Positions 11,357 through 21,328 of a stretch of DNA of 64,000 bases are shown here, in pieces. Origin of the DNA: Panicum virgatum. Taxonomy: Eukaryota > Streptophyta > Magnoliopsida > Poales > Poaceae. The notes beneath the pieces are model-generated. The model was not told the DNA's origin and ran no database searches. It was given only the letters and a program-made list of their open reading frames with translations. Where the stretch lies: NCBI RefSeq assembly GCF_016808335.1, contig NC_053139.1:35857954-35921953 (forward strand), read 5' to 3'. A program made the position numbers and the translations under genes. Each line of letters begins with the position of its first letter. Position 1 is the first letter of the stretch.

Positions 11357-14323
11357 ATGGCTGCACTCTCCAGATTTGTGTTTTTGCTCAATCTGATTCA
11401 TTTAATTCTGCACATCTCCGCTCTAGATATCCTCTCTTCAGGCTCCTCTCTCTCTCAGCAGAGCGCAGCTCCGATGTGCTCCGTTCGCCGGGGATGGCAC
11501 ATTCACCTGTGGCTTCTACAGCATCTCCCCCAACGCATCCACTTTCTCCATTTGGTTCTCAAAGTGCCTGAAAGAACTGTTGTCTGGAGTGCAAATCCTC
11601 TCCGTCCTGTGTACAGCTGGGGATTGTTGACAGCCAATTCTGATAGTTTAGAGGCCGACCGGTCAGACTGGTCGGTCCAGTTGTAATCCGAGTAGACTTT
11701 GTTTTATTTTGGAAATTCTTGTATAAACCGACTTGAAGAGGGGTACGACTTCCCCGGCCTATAAATATAAAGCCTAAGGCCGATTGAGGTATTCCCAATC
11801 GAATCAATCAAAATATCGCATTACTTTTTATCTTTCAAACCCTAGCCTTTTCCAACCCTAGATTGCTTTCTTCCTTCGTCTCGACGACGTTTGAAGACGT
11901 TCTGAGTTGCCTACCGACCTCAGAGCAACCATAGCCGCGCAAGCTCCGACGGGGTCCCTCTCGAGCTCGTGTTTCTAGGTCTTCGCGGTTCTCTGCTCCA
12001 CACCGGTCAGACCGGTCTGTGGAACCGGTCAGACCGGTCTGTGGAACCGGTCAGACCGGTCCGCCAGGGCATCGCTGGTTCAGATCGTTTTGACGGTCTC
12101 CTGCGCGTTCTAGCACATTCAAGTGTGTTGGCGCGATTCTGTGTCAACAGGGATCAACGGTCAAGCTAAATTTCGACGGGAGCATGGTTCTAAGGGACTA
12201 CGGTGGCCAGGTTGTGTGGACCGCCAACAACGTGAGCTCCTCAAATGCAGAGCAAGCTCAGCTCTTGGACACTGGGAACCTCATCTTGAAGGGCAAAGGT
12301 GATACCATTCTATGACAACTTTACTTCTCCTACTGATACCTTGTTACCTGGTCAGAGGATTGATGCTACAATCCAGCTCATGTCCACTAACAGACTGCTT
12401 GTTCCTGGCCACTACAGCTTACATTTTGATGACCAGTTCCTGATTTCACTATTTGATGACCAGAAGGATCTCTCTTTTATCTATTGGCCGGATCCAGCTT
12501 TGACTATTTGGCAAAAGCTAAGGATACCATTTATGAGCAACACAAGCGGTGTTCTTGATAGCTTGGGGCAGTTCCGTAGAAGTGATAACACGTCTTTCAG
12601 GGCTGCTGATTGGGGTATTCACACGGTGAGAAGACTAACACTAGATTACGATGGCAATCTCATACTTTATAGTCTTAAGGATGATGGAGCATGGTCAGTC
12701 ACATGGATGGCATTTCGGCAGCTCTGCAACGTACATGGTTTGTGCGGCAGGAACGGAGTATGTGTGTATACACCTCTGCCAAGATGTGTTTGTACCCCTG
12801 GTTTCGAAGTCATCGACCAAAGTGACTGGGGCAAAGGCTGCAGACCAAAGATCAATATGACTTGTGACAAGGAAAAGGTGAAGTTTGTTCATCTACCCAA
12901 CACTAACTTCTTAGGGCTTGATTTAAGTGTCCACCGGTTTGTCTCTCTTAACTTCTGCAAAAACGTATGTTTGAGTGACTGCAACTGTAATGGGTTCGCA
13001 TACTGGCAAGGAATTGGCGACTGCTATCCAAAAGCTATTCTACTAGGTGGCGCAAGTCTACAGCATGTTGCCGGCAGCATATACCTTAAACTTCCAAAGG
13101 ACTTAGAAGTATCTGAATCCTCAATTCCTCGTTCACAATTTTTTGGTCCCAAATATGGGCCTAACTGCAGTGAAGCAGACAAGTATATCATCGCCAACTT
13201 CTCTAGTATCCATAAAACCCGTCAGAATATATCGAAATATTTGTACTTCTATGGGTTTTTATCAGCCATGTTTCTAGCAGAGCTAACACTTATCGTATTA
13301 GGATGGTTCATTTTGAGAAGGGAGGGCAAGCACTTGAGAGGAGCATGGCCAGCTGAGGCTGGCTACGAAATGATAACCAACCATTTTCGAAGATACACCT
13401 ACAGAGAAATAGCGACAGCTACCGGAAAGTTTAAGGATGAGCTTGGGAGGAGGGCATCAGGCATTGTGTACAGAGGAATCTTGAAAGACAACAGGGAAAT
13501 TGCTGTGAAAAAGCTGGGAGACATAAACCAAGGTGGGGAAGAATTCCAGCATGAACTAAGTGTGATTGGAAGGATCTACCATATGAACCTAGTGAGAGTT
13601 TGGGGATTCTGTTCTGATGGTCCACACAGGATGTTGATTTCAGAATATGTGGACAATGGCTCACTGGATAAATTTTTATTTGGCGTTGGAGGCTCAGAAA
13701 TCCTACTTGAATGGAAGCAAAGATTTAATATCGCCTTAGGGGTAGCAAGAGGACTGGCCTATCTTCATCACGAGTGCTTAGAGTGGGTCATTCACTGCGA
13801 TGTCAAGCCTGAAAATATACTGCTGGATAAGAACTTTGAGGCAAACATTGCTGACTTTGGCCTCGCAAAGCTCTTGAACAGAGGTGGATCAAATTTAAAT
13901 GTTTCTCGGATCCAAGGAACTAGAGGTTACTTAGCCCCTGAATGGGTTTCTAGTCTCCCAATAACCGCAAAGGTTGATGTTTACAGCTTTGGTGTGGTGC
14001 TGCTGGAACTACTAAAGGGAGCCCGTATTTCAGACATGGAGAAGAATGAGGATGAGAAGGTGGAGATGGTCCTTGGAAGGATAGCCAGGATGCTCAAAGG
14101 GAATCTGCAGTTGGATGGCACCGAACAATCATGGGTCCCCGAATTTATTGACGCCAGACTGAAAGGCGAATTCAACTACTTGCAAGCAAGAACAATGATA
14201 AAGCTGGCGGTTTCATGCCTGGAGGAAGATAGAAGCAGAAGACCTACCATGGAAAGTGCCGTGCAGATGCTGGTTGTAGTTGATGAAGTCAGTAGCGCAA
14301 CTGTAATGGGCCGAGCTGCTTAA
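11357..14323 (+). pseudogene. Second S-domain receptor kinase, disrupted
   Basis: A tandem paralogue of the kinase at 3519-5975. The signal peptide and start are recognisable from ATG 11357 (MAALSRFVFLLNLIHL...). The lectin domain is then broken by small length changes (about +2 near 11455, +2 near 11490, -1 near 11565) that together restore the frame before VVWSANPLRPVYSWG. A 525-bp solo LTR then interrupts the gene at 11625-12149. Further on, the Trp codon of the lectin's LWQSF region is TGA near 12313, followed by a 2-bp loss. From about 12320 to 14323 the EGF, PAN, transmembrane and kinase regions stay open. The kinase keeps VKK, HCDVKPEN (non-RD) and DFG, but its Gly-rich loop reads GRRASG where the intact copy has GRGASG. 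A truncated kinase product is conceivable, but nothing shows expression. Confidence 0.92.
11625..12149 (+). mobile_element. Solo LTR, 525 bp, target duplication gggat
   Basis: Termini TGTTGACA and TGTCAACA are perfect 8-bp inverted repeats. The element is flanked by gggat at 11620-11624 and 12150-12154. Removing it with one copy of the repeat restores the lectin-domain sequence seen in the intact paralogue (ctggggatc...gtcaag). It has a TATA-like cctataaatataaag near 11758 and three near-tandem copies of accggtcagaccggtc at 12002-12061, plus another at 11656-11677. Orientation is inferred from the TATA box. Confidence 0.95.
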
Positions 14324-14566
14324 AAGCATGCATCCATATGTATGGTTCTTTGTACTAAGGGCCATGGATTGATATAAAATGCTAGTTGTATCATATATGC
14401 AGAATCCATGCTACCATGTTGCATTATAATTATTTGTGCTATAGCACCGTAAAATCTGCTCCAGCATCTATGCTTGGCCTCATGGGTGTACAGATTGTAC
14501 TTTGGTAGAAGTACTGTCGCTCGAATACAACCATATGAGGAACCTATCATGGTGCTTGGAAATAAT
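14324..14566. other. 3' flank of the receptor-kinase pseudogene
   Basis: Short non-coding spacer before the miniature CACTA element. No feature recognised. Confidence 0.5.
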
Positions 14567-14825
14567 CACTACGGAAAAACCCATATTTGCCGAGTGCCAT
14601 AGCCGTTACCATTTTTGCGCTGTCGTGCGCACCTTTTTTCGCCGAGAGTCAACTCGACACTCGGCAAAGTCTTTGACAAATGTCCGACAAAAAAACACTC
14701 GTCAAAGAGCTGTTTGCCGTCAAAAAACTTTGCCAGGTAAGCTATGCCGAGTGCCATAGCTGTTTGCACATTTGCAGTTTTTATGGCTTTGCCGAGTACC
14801 CGGCAAAGCACCTGTTTCCGTAGTG
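14567..14825. mobile_element. Miniature CACTA transposon, 259 bp, target duplication aat
   Basis: Begins CACTACGGAAAAACC and ends GTTTCCGTAGTG, with the 3-bp repeat aat at 14564-14566 and 14826-14828, the size expected for CACTA elements. The subterminal parts carry tttgccgagtg and ctcggcaaag motifs in both orientations. Its right end (reverse complement cactacggaaacaggtgctttgccg) closely matches the right end of the 7-kb CACTA at 26094-33150, so both are probably bound by the same transposase. No coding capacity. Confidence 0.93.
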
Positions 14826-15000
14826 AATGACAGCCGTTCGTCGATCTAAATCCAATGGTTAAATATTAAAAGGCACTGCAGTTCATTTGCCTATTGTGTT
14901 TTCGGTGCAAATGTGCAATACTGCAGTTCATTTGCCAATAGGCACTAGAGATTCATGGTCATGTTTGATGGCTTGCATGCGATTGGTTTACATATGTAAC

Positions 15001-16338
15001 TGTAGCGAAAATTGCCTCTCATGTCATATTTCAATATAATGTTTTGGCGATTGATGACACACACAACACTTGGACTAATATATGTGTTAAGACGATCATT
15101 ATCAGGCTTATAGGTCCAAGTGATGAAAAGATACAAAACCCCGAAGAAATTAGGTCGAAAGGACCAAGACAGAGGTAATTTGCACTCACCGGTTAAACCG
15201 ACGTGAGGCAAATTACATACACCGGTGCAATGAGTTCAGAGAAGACCCAGTCAGCAGAGTGCACCGGATGAACCGACGATGGGAAAAATGATGGCGTCGG
15301 TGCAATGGACCCAGAAGCTGAGGCTAGGGTTTAGCGTCGGTTGAACCGACGATGCCCGAAGACAAGCGTCGGTGCAGTTGTCCAGAGACTCCGTTTTTGA
15401 GGGTTTTCTAAGCTTACATACACCGGTTAAACCGACGATGAATTCAAGAGCGTCGGTGCAATTGATCAAGTAGCCGTTGGAGCAGTAACGGCTAGTTGAT
15501 GGGAAAATGCACTCACCGGTTACACCGGCGATGGCGATTTTCCTGAGCGTCGGATTAACCGGTGCTAAGGAAATCTGTCAGCTTTTCTTAACGGCTAGTT
15601 TTGGAGGGTTGGGCTATATATATCCCACCCCACGCCTCATTTGGTGTGTGTTGGAGTTGCTAAAGAGATAGAGAAGTCCACTACACTTCAAGAACACCTC
15701 CAACCACCATAGAGCTTCATTATACATCGTATAAGGTTAAGCACTCTTGCGAGAGTAGGCTTAGTGCTTGTAATAGGGATTAATTCTTGCGAGAGCTCCC
15801 TTGAGAGAAGTCTTGCTGCGGCAAGCAATCATTGTAATCGTCGTGTGACCCTCCGACTTGGTGTGGAGCGGCAACGGCACTTTGTGCGGGGAAGGAGACC
15901 CCTCTTGGTGAGAAGCTCCGATAGTGAAGACGGTGCCGTTGGTGACGCTTTGAGAGAGACGGTGGCGGTGGCCTTGTCTTGGTGACTTGGCGCCACTTAG
16001 CATTTGCTTGCCGAACCACGTTAAATCGTGTGTCTTGGTGTCTTCACGGGAGTTTGCATATTCTCTCCCTTACCTCTTTACTTACCATATTACGTTTCCG
16101 CATTTACTCTATCTTGCGTGTCTTTACTTTTCTAGTTAGTTTGATTAGGATTGGCTATAGGTTGCAAGTCTTTTGGGATAAGTAGAGAGTAGCATAGATA
16201 ATCTTTAGTCATAACTAGCGTGTGTAGGACGTGTTAGGTTTATCTTATGCTAGTAGTTTGAGCCCTAGATTAGAAAGCGAATTAGCGACCCTATTCACCC
16301 CTCCCCCTCTAGGGTTGGACACCCCAGCGATCCTTATA
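15001..16338 (+). repeat. 5' LTR, 1,338 bp
   Basis: Starts TGTAGCG; its end reads CCTTATA where the 3' LTR has CTTTACA. TATA-like ctatatatatccc lies near 15614. At 15180-15570 there are about ten irregular motifs of the caccggttNaaccgacg and cgtcggtgcaat kind. It lacks about 111 bp that the 3' LTR keeps; the missing piece is bordered by ccgaa in the 3' LTR (near 20656 and 20768), which suggests deletion between short direct repeats. Confidence 0.92.
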
Positions 16339-16340
16339 AT

Positions 16341-16352
16341 TGGTATCAGAGC
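16341..16352 (+). other. Primer binding site (initiator tRNA-Met type)
   Basis: tggtatcagagc sits 2 bp after the 5' LTR. It matches the standard complement of the 3' end of plant initiator Met tRNA used to prime minus-strand DNA synthesis in copia elements. Confidence 0.93.
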
Positions 16353-16449
16353 TTGGTCTCACACCTCTTACGAGGATTAGCCAATTTCATTGGTAAATTT
16401 GTGAGAAAGCTCGTAGGAGACCCGTCGACTTCACCGTCGAGTGAGTATC

Positions 16450-18171
16450 ATGTCCGGGCAAGGGATGAGTACCGATAGGGCTCCGTTTTTCGATGGCACG
16501 GGTTTTCCACGATGGAAAGTGCTTATGCAAGCACATCTCCAAGCCTGTGGGTTTGATGTTTGGCGTGTCACCAAATTAGGCAAGAAAAATGAGACTAAGG
16601 CCGAGAAACAATATGATGCCATTGCTAAGTCAATTCTATTGTCCTCTCTATGTGATAGTGTGTTTAATCGTGTTTTTGCTAATGAAAATGCTCATAAGCT
16701 ATGGAAGCAAATTGTCGAGAATCATGAGGGCACAAAGGATATTGCCAATCAAAAATATCATATTCTCGGCGAGGAGCTTAGTAGCTTTAAGCAACTTCCC
16801 AATGAAAATACTCATGACATGTACTCACGATTAAATACTCTTGTCAATGAAATTAATGCCTTAGGTCTCAATCAACTTAAAGATGAAGAAATTAACCGCA
16901 ATATCCTCCGAAGCCTTCGCAAGCCCGATTATGACATCATCAACGCTTTCTTGCAAAAAGAAGACTTGGTCAAAATTACACCCAACCAAGTCATCAATCA
17001 AATCATTGCCCATGAGTATAGTATGGGAATGACAAAGAAGATGCAAGAGTCCACCTCTTCTTCAAGCCGCAAAAGTCTTGCCGCCAAGCATTCATGCAAA
17101 TATCAACCAAGGCAACAAAACTCATTAAGCTCAAGTGAAGAAGAAGAAGAAGATGAGAGTGATGATGAATCAAGTTTAAGCGATGAAGAATATCCAAGGG
17201 CCGTGCTATACCATCACCGCAAGATTGCCGAGTATGTACATGAGCTCTATGAGCTTGGGTACAAAACTCTCATTAGAGGGAGTGCGGTTGGGATGGAGAA
17301 GATGGCGAAGAAAAAGAATAAATCAAGATCTCAAGCTCTCTCTGCCATCTACAAGCCCAAGAAAAGTAGTGAAAGCTCAAGTCACAAGAAAAATTCTAAG
17401 AGCTCCACCATCCATCGCCCTCGGAGATCATCACCACCTCCCATGTGTCTCATGGTACAAGCTAATAACGATGTAAGTGATGACTCCTCCTCCAATGATG
17501 AATCCGATGTTGAAACTGATGAAATTAGTCAGATAATGACACTTCTTCATAATCAACAAGAACATCTCACTACACAAAATAAAGAAATCAAAGCTCTCAA
17601 GGCTAAAGAAAAACTTCATGCTTCATTTGTCTCAAGATATGAGAACTTGCTAAACAAATTCAATTTGTTAGACAATGAGCATGAAGAGCTTAAAATGAAA
17701 TATGAAAGTCTTGAATCTAAAAGTGAATCATCATCGGATAAATCATTTCTTTGCAATATTCCTTGTACAACACCTATCATCAAGGTAGATGCGTCTACCT
17801 CTTGTGATCTAACCCCTTGCAATGAGGATGTGATTGTAGAAACATGTGATAATCTCATTGCTAAGGAAAATGATGAGCTCAAACAAGAGGTAGAAAGCCT
17901 AATGGCGGACTTGATGCGGCTCAAAGGAAAGTACACTCAAGAGAAAGCCCAACCTTCTCAAGATAACCCCCTTACGGGCGTGAAGAAGCTTGAGAAGGGA
18001 GAAACTGTGACTTGTTTCAAGTGTTGCAAAGAAGGCCACAAGTCCTACCAATGCAAGGAGAAAGAGGGCAAAGCAAAGGGCAAAGAAAATGGCAAGCCCA
18101 AGAACTTGAACAAGAGCAAGAAGGGACACAAGAAGTGTAAGGAGATAAAAAAAATACATCTCCATACTTGA
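16450..18171 (+). CDS. gag: Gag protein of the copia-type TR-GAG element
   Basis: About 573 residues from ATG 16450 (MSGQGMSTDRAPFFDG...). It forms the capsid-like particle that packages element RNA. The N-terminal ~210 residues look like the UBN2-type gag of plant copia elements (FDGTGFPRWKVLMQAHL, KLWKQIVENHEGT, DMYSRLNTLVNEI). A Ser/acidic linker (SSSEEEEEDESDDESS) and coiled-coil-like stretches follow. One CCHC zinc knuckle (C-F-K-C-C-K-E-G-H-K-S-Y-Q-C) is at about 522-535. The frame ends at TGA 18169-18171 just after a run of eight A's near 18146-18153. One base shift there opens a continuation to about 18285, and the homologous NRPIWVPK...QKVWIPKT* ends near 18374. So the gag is nearly intact but may be frameshifted at its extreme C-terminus. 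Confidence 0.9.
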   Translation: MSGQGMSTDRAPFFDGTGFPRWKVLMQAHLQACGFDVWRVTKLGKKNETKAEKQYDAIAKSILLSSLCDSVFNRVFANENAHKLWKQIVENHEGTKDIANQKYHILGEELSSFKQLPNENTHDMYSRLNTLVNEINALGLNQLKDEEINRNILRSLRKPDYDIINAFLQKEDLVKITPNQVINQIIAHEYSMGMTKKMQESTSSSSRKSLAAKHSCKYQPRQQNSLSSSEEEEEDESDDESSLSDEEYPRAVLYHHRKIAEYVHELYELGYKTLIRGSAVGMEKMAKKKNKSRSQALSAIYKPKKSSESSSHKKNSKSSTIHRPRRSSPPPMCLMVQANNDVSDDSSSNDESDVETDEISQIMTLLHNQQEHLTTQNKEIKALKAKEKLHASFVSRYENLLNKFNLLDNEHEELKMKYESLESKSESSSDKSFLCNIPCTTPIIKVDASTSCDLTPCNEDVIVETCDNLIAKENDELKQEVESLMADLMRLKGKYTQEKAQPSQDNPLTGVKKLEKGETVTCFKCCKEGHKSYQCKEKEGKAKGKENGKPKNLNKSKKGHKKCKEIKKIHLHT

Positions 18172-19631
18172 AGGCTTCATACATGTACACCAAGCCCACC
18201 CACAAGAACAAGCAAAAGAGCAACCACTACATACTTGAAAAGAAGAAGAATGGCAAGGTGGTGGCTCATGTCATGGGGTAGAGAACATATGGATAGAACC
18301 GGCCTATTTGGGTGCCCAAGGATATTATTCATACTATGAATGGCTCTCAAAAGGTTTGGATCCCTAAAACTTAGGGACCAAACAAACATCACGGGGAATT
18401 TGGTGGCTTGGCAAGATTTGGGATCCATGAGTAGGGATGCATCATGAAAAGTTGAATTAAAGCCAAGTTGTGGATTAAAGATTAGTGACCCAAATTCCCC
18501 TCCCCTACATATGAGGTAATGAGCAAGGTAAAAGGATGATCTCAATTTCATTTGATATCCTTCATGCATCATTGTATCTCAATGCCTCTCTAGGAATGCA
18601 TGATCTTATCTTTACTATTGGTATCTTTCATTTGATATGCTTTCCTAGAAATTTCATATGGTAGGTTGTCTATGCTTTATCATATCTTGTTGCAACCTAC
18701 ATGAGCTTAATTATTTCTCTCACATGGCATATGTCTTCCATAGCATATTTTGCAATTTGATATCTCTCATATTCGTGGTAAAAATGCTTTTGATATCAAT
18801 TGCTTACTTATGGTGCCATGATTAGTAAGTTATAAAGTTAAATCCCCACTATGTGTAATACAAGTGCATACATTTGTGAGTGATTCAAACACTAATGCAC
18901 ACATTTAGCGGGAGCTAACTCTATAGCTTGTGTTTGTGTGACTAATATGCTTTACAAGTACTATTTGTTGTAGTCACCTAGAGCTATCTCCATGAGTTCA
19001 AATTTCTTTTGAACACTACCCCTACAAGTCACAATTAGCATCACAATTGGTGTCAAGATAGGAGGTGCCACAAGCTTTGAAAAAGGGGAGCTTGTTCAAA
19101 CAAAGGGAGATATGCCAAATCTAGTTGGTGTAACACTCTATCACTAGTAAATTTCTTTTGCTACTAATGCTCCTTGTTGCTAGTGGTTATGAAGCTTTTA
19201 GGTATTTGATGACAAAGGGGGAGAAATGACACTAAAAGTAAGCAAATAGTCTGGAGTAAATGATGCAATTAGCAAGGGGGAGGAATGGAAAATGCAATGC
19301 AAAAGAATGCATGGTGATAGGGGGAGGTACTTAGTCAATATGGGGGAGAAGTGCAATTTGATGATCCCATGGACTAAGGTACAAATTTTTTTCATTGTTC
19401 ATATGGTTCAAACCAAACAATTGTCTTACATTTGCCACAAGCCATTGTTTCACAATTGCTATCAAGCCGGATGTATTTCGTCCTATGGACTAATCCAATA
19501 CCGGTAGTTTTAAAATGAGCATTGAAATGTCATCCGAGCAAGCTAATTAGTTTCTAACTTTTCAAATTGGTATCAATTTCATATTCTTACAATTCATCTT
19601 GCTTGCTTTGGTTGTGTTGTCATCAATCACC
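18172..19631. other. Non-coding internal region of the TR-GAG element
   Basis: About 1.46 kb between gag and the polypurine tract. It has no long ORF in either strand and no protease, integrase or reverse transcriptase motif. Several small purine-rich tracts (e.g. gggggaggaatgg near 19277, aatgggggagaag near 19338) resemble decayed or secondary polypurine tracts. Confidence 0.7.
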
Positions 19632-19645
19632 AAAAATGGGGAGAT
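19632..19645 (+). other. Polypurine tract
   Basis: aaaaatggggagat lies directly before the 3' LTR. It serves as the plus-strand priming site in LTR element replication. Confidence 0.85.
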
Positions 19646-21094
19646 TGTAGCGAAAATGGCCTCTCATGCCATATTTCAATATAATGTTTTAGCGATTGAT
19701 GACACACACAACACTTGGACTAATATATGTGTTAAGACGATCATTATCAGGCTTATAGGTCCAAGGGATGAAAAGATACAAAACCCCGAAGAAATCAGGT
19801 CGAAAGGACCAAGACAGAGGTAATTTGCACTCACCGGTTAAACCGACGTGAGGCAAATTACATACACCGGTGCAATGAGTTCAGAGAAGACTCAGTCAGC
19901 AGAGTGCACCGGATGAACCGACGATGGGAAAAATGATGGCGTCGGTGCAATGGACCCAGAAGCTGAGGCTAGGGTTTAGCGTCGGTTGAACCGACAATGC
20001 CTGAAGACAAGCGTCGGTGCAGTTGTCCAGAGACTCCGTTTTTGAGGGTTTTCTGAGCTTACATACACCGGTTAAACCGACGATGAATTCAAGAGCGTCG
20101 GTGCAATTGATCAAGTAGCCGTTGGAGCAGTAACGGCTAGTTGATGAGAAAATGCACTCACCGGTTACACCGGCGATGACGATTTTCCTGAGCGTCGGAT
20201 TAACCGGTGCTAAGGAAATCTGTCAGCTTTTCTTAACGGCTAGTTTTGGAGGGTTGGGCTATATATATCCCACCCACGCCTCATTTGGTGTGTGCTGGAG
20301 TTGCTGAAGAGATAGAGAAGTCCACTACACTTGAAGAACACCTCCAACTACCATAGAGCTTCATTATACATCATATAAGCTTAAGCACTCTTGCGAGAGT
20401 AGGCTTAGAGCTTGTAATAGGGATTAGTTCTTGCGAGAGCTCCCTTGAGAGAAGTCTTGCTGCGGCAAGCAATCATTGTAATCGTCGTGTGACCCTCCGA
20501 CTTGGTGTGGAGCGGCAACGACACTTTGTGCGTGGAAGGAGACCCCTCTTGGTGAGAAGCTCCGATAGTGAAGACCGTGTCGTTGGTGACGCTTTGAGAG
20601 AGACGGTGGCGTTGGCCTTGTCTTGGTGACTTGACGCCACTTAGCCTTTGCTTGCCGAAAGCCTTGGTGGCGAACGCAAGACGGTGATCAATCGAAGAGA
20701 CTCGGCATCACACTTGTTCTTGTTGGACAAGTGGCCGTGGACGTAGGGAGGGACTTGGTGTCCTAACCGAACCACGTTAAATCGTGTGTCTTGGTGTCTT
20801 CACGGGAGTTTGCATATTCTCTCTCTTACCTCTTTACTTACCATATTACGTTTCCGCATTTACTCTATCTTGCGTGTCTTTACTTTCCTAGTTAGTTTGA
20901 TTAGGATTGGCTATAGGTTGCAAGTCTTTTGAGATAAGTAGAGAGTAGCATAGATAAACCTTAGTCATAACTAGCATGTGTAGGACATGTTAGGTTTATC
21001 TTATGCAAGTAGTTTGAGCCCTAGGTTAGAAAGCGAATTAGCGACCCTATTCACCCCTTCCCCTCTAGGATCGGACACCCCGGCGATCTTTACA
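19646..21094 (+). repeat. 3' LTR, 1,449 bp
   Basis: TGTAGCG...CTTTACA, followed by target duplication gtaac. It retains the segment (aaagccttggtggcgaacg ... cctaaccgaa) missing from the 5' LTR, so it is the better copy for family identification. It carries the same caccggtt/cgtcggtg motif array at about 19832-20215. Confidence 0.92.
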
Positions 21095-21152
21095 GTAACT
21101 CTGACGCAGAGGAGGATGTGTGAGGGCCTACGACGACCCCGTCGCCACTCGC

Positions 21153-21328
21153 CAGATCCGGTTGGCTCAACGGAAGCACAAGGCCGTGTGCGTTCATGCA
21201 TGTTCAATTGTTGGATCCTGTTCCTCTTATTTTTTCGTCGTCAGATCCGGTTGGCTCAACGGAAGCACAAGACCGTGTGCGTTCATGCATGTTCAATTGT
21301 TGGATCATGTTCCTTTTATTTTTTTCAT
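21153..21328. repeat. 89-bp tandem duplication
   Basis: Two adjacent near-identical units start cagatccggttggctcaacg at 21153 and 21242. They differ at a few positions (aaggccg/aagaccg, ggatcctg/ggatcatg). The GC-rich sequence between the LTR element and the first unit has no recognised domain. Confidence 0.9.

Larger units (their letters stand above)
15001..21094 (+). mobile_element. Complete gag-only LTR retrotransposon (copia/TR-GAG type)
   Basis: A 6.1-kb element with two LTRs (15001-16338 and 19646-21094), primer binding site 16341-16352, polypurine tract 19632-19645, and target duplication gtaac at 14996-15000 and 21095-21099. The only coding region is a gag gene (16450-18171 plus a short frameshifted continuation). 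No protease, integrase, reverse transcriptase or RNase H could be found in 18172-19631. The tRNA-iMet type primer site and UBN2-like gag point to the copia superfamily. It must rely on enzymes from another element. The LTRs differ at 20 or more positions by eye, so insertion is not very recent. Confidence 0.93.

Noticed and set aside
15761..16019. ORFs on both strands within the 5' LTR
   Set aside because: They are LTR sequence, also present in the 3' LTR and the reverse solo LTR with broken frames.
15180..20215. Regularly recurring short motifs in the LTRs that could look like a CRISPR-type array
   Set aside because: Spacing and motif sequence vary, both LTRs repeat the same arrangement, and the context is a plant LTR element.
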